Below are positions 58,108-64,000 of a DNA stretch of 64,000 bases, piece by piece. Location of the stretch: contig JAEVHH010000002.1 in assembly GCA_017607445.1 (NCBI GenBank), positions 868,001-932,000 on the forward strand. Reading direction: 5' to 3'. The position numbers and the translations under genes were made by a program. The notes under the pieces were generated by a model. It was not told the origin of the DNA. It was given only the letters and a program-made list of their open reading frames with translations, and ran no database searches. Every line of letters starts with the position of its first letter. Position 1 is the stretch's first letter. The stretch is from Histoplasma ohiense. Taxonomy: Eukaryota > Ascomycota > Eurotiomycetes > Onygenales > Ajellomycetaceae.

Positions 58108-60861
58108 AGGAAAGGGTGTTTTGATAAAAAATACAAAAAAAAAAAAAGGGCGACGAAAAGATAAAAGCGAATAAAACGAAGTTCCGAAGTCCCGCACACA
58201 CATACGTACATACTCATTTGCATACGTACACCCACACACACACACACTCTCTCTCTCCACCCACACAAGGCAAAAGCGACCGTTTTATATATAATTGATT
58301 TCTCAAGCCCTGCAAAACCTCCCAGCCACCAAGAGATATACCGCGTCAACCTTCTATAGCTGCCGTACGTGCCTACCTACCTATAACGAGGAAATTTTCT
58401 GATTCGCCAGGGAGTGTATCTTTTCCACTCCGTCCCTTGGTCTTCTTCTACTTCTACTTCTTGGAAATAATTATTTAGATTGGCCGCTACACAGTGATAA
58501 TTTGTGTTTCGTCTGTTTCATCTTCATCTTCTCTTCCTCATCTTCGTCTCCCTTTTTTTTCACGTCATTTTTGCCTTTTCACACATCACTTCTATTCATT
58601 TTCTTCTCTTTGTTCTCTCTTCTTGTCCGTTCTTCGTTGAGGTAGTATTTTTTTCGTGGGGGGAGGGCAAAAATTAATCGGGTCGGTTGGTGGAGTTAGT
58701 AATCGAAAATTTGCACATTTTTTTCCCTCTTTTTCTTCTAACCTTTCATTCGAATTTTTGCTTTATATCCTGTGTACTCCTTGTTTTCTTGTTTCCATGT
58801 ATGTTTTGTATCCTGGGGGAGCTGTCGGGTAGGAGTTCATATGGAAAATGATTTTTTCCCTCGTCGTTTTCTTTTCCCCCTTTCTCTCGTTCTCCTTATT
58901 TTCTTCCCCCACCCGTCATCATTGCGCTGCACAAAATATAATTTTGGAATGGAATTGATTTGTGATAGATATGTACGTATGGGCGATGCGGTGATGGAAA
59001 TGAGTATGATGGTTTTACTAGTTGGAGTCCGGTCTGAACCCCGCTCCCCCTGGACTTCCCCAAAAGCATATAGTTTCCGGGTGGAGGGAGAGAGACGGAT
59101 CTTGAAACGGAGGGCCATGGAATGAGAACGACAGGCGGTGATGGGAAGGATGGGGTATTCAAGGGCAGGGCGGGGCGTCGCAGGAACTGAAATTTCTAAA
59201 AGAAGGAATAGTAATAAACGGGTGCGGCTATTTGTTCGATGGGTGATATTTGATCGGGGGGTTTTTTTTTCCCACACACTTTTACTTTCTTTCTTGTTTA
59301 TATCTTTGTCTAATCGTTTTTTGAAGTCTTGGTTGTATGGAATTTCGACAACGTTCTTTTTTTCATTCCATTTCATTTCATCTCCTTTTGTTCCTCTATG
59401 ATGAATAACTTTCATGGTTTCGTCTGTTTGTGTATGGTAGTTATCGGTATCCTATGTTCTTCTTCATCTCTTCCAGCCCCCCTTTCGAAACTTTCACTTT
59501 TCATTTCCCTTTGAGTTGGTTTGGGTTAAGGTAAGTAAGGTTGTCATTTCTTAACCATTTGTTATGTTCAAAAAGGAGGGTTCCTAAGGGTATATCGTCT
59601 TCAATATCTCACCAAGCAGCAGCGCACACCCGAAAACGATGAGATGGAAATGTGATGAAAGCCATTGATTGGCTGTTAAATATTTTCAATCTTCCATTTC
59701 TGCCATTTTTCCTTTTCTTTTTGTTTCCTTTTTACATACTCCACATAGATGCTTCCAATTTATATAACTACTACCACGAGTAAGTTGAGTTAGTTAACCA
59801 ATATCCGTCGCCTCGAACGGACTCTCGAGGCGTGGAGCGAGCGAGCTGTCTCAGCGAATGGTACGCTTCCCTTCTTTTCAATTTGCTACTTACTTTCCTT
59901 CTCCTCTTCCGCTTCTGCGATCATGATTTTGATGCGGTGGATTGGTCTTTACTCTTTATACATGATTGTTGTTGTCGTTGAGAAATAGGGGTTTAGTTTA
60001 GGGGTTGTGTTGTTGTTGCGGATGACGGATGACGTCGAGGTCCACTGCAAACAAGCCAAACAGGGCCTTCATCGTTTCCTCGATTCATCTTTGGAACGCC
60101 CGAAAACAAAATTGGTAAACATCGCCAAACGTTGCTCTCGCAGAACGTCGTTTTTTTGCCCCTTCTTTTGCCTGTCAACGACGCGAATTGTTTCCCGTTC
60201 CCAAAGCGAAAGAGAACGGGGAGTCGCAAGGAAGACGGGGAAAAAAAAGAGAGATAAGGACTGAGGGATGCACACCTCGATACCCGACCCTGGCCAGCTT
60301 CACCCAGCTTCTTCTTCCAACAACCCGGTCCCCGCATCCCCTTGCGTCGTAACAAGATAACCACGACCCGGCTCAAGGGAAAAATTGAAAAATTTGAAAC
60401 GCAAAAGAAACCAAAGCAACACACAAAATTTCTCATTTATGCAAGGGCCAGCCGTAGGACGAGCCGCTATTCATTCCTTTTGCTGCGGAGTGCGTGGGTG
60501 GGATGGTGGTGAATATCTAGATACTATATACACCACCGTCGCTTGAAAATCTGCGTCGAGTCTCTCTGTGTGTGTGGTTCTTACGCGTGCGGTAGGGTGT
60601 CCTATTTCCCCCCCTCCCGCCTTCTCTCGCGATTTAGTGCTACTCGCGCACATTTGATTGATTGCGGCGGGATAAGGGAGTACCGGGTGCGCCGGAGCTG
60701 GATTTAAGGGGACAAAAAAAGGGGAAGAGGGGGAAGAGGGAGCAAAAGGACAAAGATTGAATGAGAGTCCGAGTCAATTTCATCCGCTCTTCTAACTTTC
60801 CTTTCTCTCTCTCTATTTTAAATATACAGATTTTCAAGCTCGTTGTTATTTTATTGTAACC
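58108..60861. promoter_or_regulatory. Intergenic region AtfA / GCP3
   Basis: 2.75 kb probably holding the AtfA 3' UTR and the GCP3 promoter. It has an A-tract near 58134-58147, a CA repeat near 58229-58248 and pyrimidine-rich DNA. The ORFs at 58837..59415 and 59993..60436 (minus) are low-complexity and unsupported. Confidence 0.4.
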
Positions 60862-63800
60862 ATGCCACCGCCGACCTCTTCCGCCTCTTCAACTCCCCAC
60901 TCCCATCGTCACCGCTCGCGCCGCATCGAAGACGCGCTAAGCCAACTCGTCGACTCCCTCATCCCCACCACCATCCCCCGCCGCAATGAAGACGATGAAA
61001 CCCTTTCCGAAACATCGACGGACGAATATGCGCGTCTCGAAGCGGCCGAGGCCGACGAGCGACGGCACAGACGCTGTTTGGAAATGGCATGGCGGGTTCT
61101 GGATTCCCACACAGCAGCCGCGGCTGCGGCCAGTTCTACAGGGATAGGTGGTGGCGGTGTCGTTTCAGCGGACGTTATCAACAATGCGCCAGACCTGATC
61201 AAGCGCAAGTTGCTGCGAGAAAATGCGTCGCCGGACAAAGCGGTGCGGTTTTCGAATTTGTATTCGAGGTTGTTGACGCAGCCGGTGCTGGGGCAGAAGT
61301 GGGCGATTTTGTACTTGCTGTATCGGATCGGGGAGGGTAAGGGACCTGCGGGGAGGAGTGGGGGTGCGGAGACTGCTGCTGCTGCTGCTGCTGCTGCTAG
61401 TGGTGGCTATGGTGCTACTGATAGGGGGAATGTTCGGCGCACCACCGTTACGACGAGGGTGGAGGATGGGGGTTGGAAAAGGGATGATGGCGCGAGGAGC
61501 CCGTTGATGGATGAGCATCAGTTGGATCATCTGCTTCTTCGGGATAAATTTGGTCGAAGATCTGTGGTTGATGATATCGCGCCTGGCTCGTCCGTTTCCG
61601 CTGTGGGTTTGGATAGTCCCTCTGCGGCGGCTGCTGCTGCTGCGCATGATGGCGCATCGGTGCTCACTAGGAATGGAAAGGATAGAGGTTCATATAGCCC
61701 CAGGGCAGTGGAACGGAAACGAGTTGTGGAAAAGAGAGAGAGAAAAAAAGAGAGAGAAGGTATACCAGCCACTAGTTGGGGAGCTGTTTCTATCACTCCG
61801 GATGGGGAATCGAAGTCCCGAAGTCACAGCCAAGCGGAACAACGCCAGGAGGAGGAGCAGCAGCGGCAACAGAAAAATAAAGGAAGGGTTGAGGGCGGGC
61901 CCGCCAAACCTGATGAATCGGTTATATTACGGGATTTATCCTTCACTCTTCAAGGGGTGTCATCTACGAATATGAAATTCATATCGCCTATTTCATTAAA
62001 ACTACCACAGACTTTGCCAGTACCGCTTGTGTCTCTTTTGCATACGTTAGCAGAACCTTGTCTACTATACCGTGGTTTATCAGCTTTTGTCGAAGAATCG
62101 GAAGGCGGCCTTGTGAAGCAGAGTGTACGGGCAGCGATTGGAAATGAGCTTCGATCGTACCTAGGCTTAGTTGCCACTCTTGAAGGCGAGATCAGATCGA
62201 CATTAGCGACTGTTTCGCACAACTCCACAGAACCAAAGGGAACCTTGAAAGCCGGCGTTACGTTGAAAAGATGTGTTGTTTGGATGAGAGAGGCCACAAT
62301 GGCGCTAAGACTGATGAGTTTGATAGTAGAAGAGTCAAGAGGCAAAAGGGGTGGACAGTTAATCACCATGATACACGAATTTTCTTCGTCTCACGGTGAT
62401 CCTTTCGTCGGGGCGTTTGCTGAGCGTCTTCTGGCCCATGTAACCCGGCCATTCTACGGAATGTTGAGGCAGTGGATATACGACGGTGAACTTTCAGACC
62501 CATATCGGGAATTTTTCGTCGTGGAGCCGGAGGTTCGGCCGAGCGTTGATCCACGACGCGTTGCAACAAGCGTTTGGGATGACAAGTACAAGCTCGACGA
62601 TGACCTGGTGCCGACGATTATGACGCCGGAATTTGCGAAGAAAATTTTCCTAATTGGGAAGTCTCTGAACTTCATTAGGTATGGCTGTGGGGATTCGGCG
62701 TGGGTAGTGGCGTATTCAAGAGATGCATCAAAGGAATTAAAGTACGGGGATACCGCTACGCTCGAGACATCGATCGATGAAGCGTATAAAACAACAATGG
62801 CTCGCCTGATTTATCTTATGGACTCGAAGTTCAAACTCTTCGATCATCTTATGGCGCTTAAAAAGTATCTTCTGCTAGGTCAGGGGGATTTCATTGCCTT
62901 GCTCATGGAATCACTAGCATCCAACCTTGATCGCCCGGCGAACTCCCAATACCGCCATACCCTGACAGCACAGCTGGAGCATGCCATCCGATCATCAAAT
63001 GCACAATATGACTCTCCCGATGTCTTACGTCGCCTTGACGCTCGCATGTTGGAGCTAAGCCATGGCGAAATTGGCTGGGACTGTTTTACTCTTGAATATA
63101 AAATTGATGCTCCAGTGGACGTTGTAATAACACCTTGGGGTTCAACTCAGTATCTAAAAGTCTTCAACTTTCTCTGGCGCGTCAAGAGAGTGGAATTCGC
63201 CCTGGGGAGCACCTGGAGACGTTGCATGACAGGTGCCAGGGGGGTGCTAGGCAGCGTCGAGGACAAGGTCGGCCAGGACTGGAAACGCGCTCGTTGCGTG
63301 ATTTCTGAGATGAATCATTTCATCAGCCAGCTTCAATACTATATTTTATTTGAAGTCATTGAAGCAAGCTGGGATCAATTGCAAGTAGCCATCTCAAAAC
63401 CGGGCTGCACCCTGGACGACCTCATCGAAGCACACACCAAATACCTCAACTCCATCACCCACAAGGGCCTTCTTGGCTCCTCCTCCTCCAGTAATCCTGC
63501 CGGCAATAATAGAGAAGACTCTTTTCTCTCTCAACTCCACCAAATTCTTAAAATAATGCTCACCTACAAAGACGCTGTAGACGGCCTCTACTCCTTCTCC
63601 GTCGCAGAATTCACCCGCCGCCAAGAATTCACTGCAAAGATCGAAACGCGCACCGCCCAGGGCCAATGGGGTGTGACCGAAAAGGACCTCCTCCAACAAT
63701 CCCAATCCCTATTTCCTTTCACCACCTCCACTACAAGCAACATCAACCGTCCCAACCGCTCAGACTCCGCCACGCGCAAGGTCCCCGGCTCCGCTTCCGA

Positions 63801-64000
63801 ATCTCCCTCAGCCGACTCATCATTTCCCCTTGGTAGCCGTGGTGGCGGCGCACATTCAAAATCGCCCTCTGAACCCATAACCCCAACAGCAGCGGCAGCG
63901 CTACTTGGTGGCGTCGGCACGGCGGGCGATGAAGATCATCTCCTCCCGTCTTTACGCACGCGTCTACGCGACCTCGCAGCGGACTTCCGCACGCGCCTTC
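60862..64000 (+). CDS. SPC98: Gamma-tubulin complex component 3 (Spc98/Alp6), 3' end outside window
   Basis: GCP3 is a core subunit of the gamma-tubulin small complex that nucleates microtubules at the spindle pole body. One uninterrupted frame of 1046 codons runs to the window edge. The N-terminal part (IEDALSQLVDSLIP, then SRLLTQPVLGQKWAILYLLY) precedes a low-complexity Ala/Gly/Arg-rich linker with an alanine run near 61375-61398. The GRIP1 domain starts at about residue 350 (ILRDLSFTLQGVSS, LYRGLSAFVEESEGG, THVTRPFYG-like LLAHVTRPFYGMLRQWIYDG). It includes SDPYREFFVV and WDDKYKLDDDLVP. GRIP2 follows with YLLLGQGDFIALLMESLASNL, LEYKIDAPVDVVITPWG and YLKVFNFLWRVKRVEFAL. The C-terminus is missing and carries Ser/Gly-rich insertions. 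The ATG at 60862 is preceded by a TTGTAACC leader. Confidence 0.94.
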   Translation, partial: MPPPTSSASSTPHSHRHRSRRIEDALSQLVDSLIPTTIPRRNEDDETLSETSTDEYARLEAAEADERRHRRCLEMAWRVLDSHTAAAAAASSTGIGGGGVVSADVINNAPDLIKRKLLRENASPDKAVRFSNLYSRLLTQPVLGQKWAILYLLYRIGEGKGPAGRSGGAETAAAAAAAASGGYGATDRGNVRRTTVTTRVEDGGWKRDDGARSPLMDEHQLDHLLLRDKFGRRSVVDDIAPGSSVSAVGLDSPSAAAAAAAHDGASVLTRNGKDRGSYSPRAVERKRVVEKRERKKEREGIPATSWGAVSITPDGESKSRSHSQAEQRQEEEQQRQQKNKGRVEGGPAKPDESVILRDLSFTLQGVSSTNMKFISPISLKLPQTLPVPLVSLLHTLAEPCLLYRGLSAFVEESEGGLVKQSVRAAIGNELRSYLGLVATLEGEIRSTLATVSHNSTEPKGTLKAGVTLKRCVVWMREATMALRLMSLIVEESRGKRGGQLITMIHEFSSSHGDPFVGAFAERLLAHVTRPFYGMLRQWIYDGELSDPYREFFVVEPEVRPSVDPRRVATSVWDDKYKLDDDLVPTIMTPEFAKKIFLIGKSLNFIRYGCGDSAWVVAYSRDASKELKYGDTATLETSIDEAYKTTMARLIYLMDSKFKLFDHLMALKKYLLLGQGDFIALLMESLASNLDRPANSQYRHTLTAQLEHAIRSSNAQYDSPDVLRRLDARMLELSHGEIGWDCFTLEYKIDAPVDVVITPWGSTQYLKVFNFLWRVKRVEFALGSTWRRCMTGARGVLGSVEDKVGQDWKRARCVISEMNHFISQLQYYILFEVIEASWDQLQVAISKPGCTLDDLIEAHTKYLNSITHKGLLGSSSSSNPAGNNREDSFLSQLHQILKIMLTYKDAVDGLYSFSVAEFTRRQEFTAKIETRTAQGQWGVTEKDLLQQSQSLFPFTTSTTSNINRPNRSDSATRKVPGSASESPSADSSFPLGSRGGGAHSKSPSEPITPTAAAALLGGVGTAGDEDHLLPSLRTRLRDLAADFRTRL

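Noticed and set aside
58837..59415. 192-codon minus ORF downstream of AtfA
   Set aside because: Lys/Arg-rich translation of pyrimidine-rich 3' UTR-like DNA, with overlapping ORFs on the other strand and no recognisable motif.
59809..59832. Perfect 8-bp inverted repeat with an 8-nt loop
   Set aside because: CGCCTCGA and TCGAGGCG form a hairpin, but it has no T-tract, conserved context or adjacent gene end; a stem of this length is expected by chance in 64 kb.

Overview
This is a piece of a filamentous ascomycete chromosome. Genes are cut by short GT-AG introns (about 50-140 nt, many with a CTAAC-type branch site), intergenic regions are rich in pyrimidine tracts and microsatellites, and every recognisable protein is of Pezizomycotina type. 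The GatB protein closely resembles the Ajellomycetaceae (Onygenales; the Blastomyces/Histoplasma/Emmonsia group) as I remember them, so that is my best placement. I cannot name the species from sequence alone.

Layout from left to right: a PPR-like, probably mitochondrial protein (minus, running off the left edge); an Rsc58-like chromatin-remodelling subunit (plus); a DUF6594 membrane protein (minus); mitochondrial GatB (plus); arginase (plus); a four-helix MARVEL-like membrane protein (plus); vacuolar aspartyl protease (plus); FCP1 CTD phosphatase (plus); proteasome ATPase RPT3 (minus); a PfkB sugar kinase (plus); SWI1 (plus); mitochondrial ribosomal protein mL49 (minus); eIF3e (plus); a gene-poor stretch at 43.1-50.2 kb holding a small fungal orphan gene and a SAP-domain gene with a premature stop; GET3 (minus); 5-hydroxyisourate hydrolase (plus); the AtfA bZIP factor (plus); and the gamma-tubulin complex subunit GCP3/Spc98 (plus, running off the right edge).

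Most of the window is conserved housekeeping: transcription and chromatin (Rsc58-like, SWI1, FCP1, AtfA), translation (GatB, mL49, eIF3e), protein turnover and targeting (RPT3, vacuolar protease, GET3), nitrogen and purine metabolism (arginase, HIUase) and the microtubule organiser (GCP3). There are no operons. Several neighbours are divergent and share a promoter region, the tightest being mL49/eIF3e with 424 nt between start codons. I see no transposon, CRISPR array, rRNA or convincing tRNA.

The most interesting points are a GC-AG intron in the sugar kinase; a SAP-domain orphan gene broken by one in-frame TAG that looks like a CAG-to-TAG change; a three-exon orphan gene at 45.6-46.2 kb that no single long ORF reveals; a 19-nt last exon that encodes the HbYX tail of RPT3; a frame-neutral, stop-free intron in the DUF6594 gene; and a low-complexity insertion inside the HIUase. 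All exon boundaries were worked out by eye from splice signals, reading phase and family knowledge, not from transcripts.
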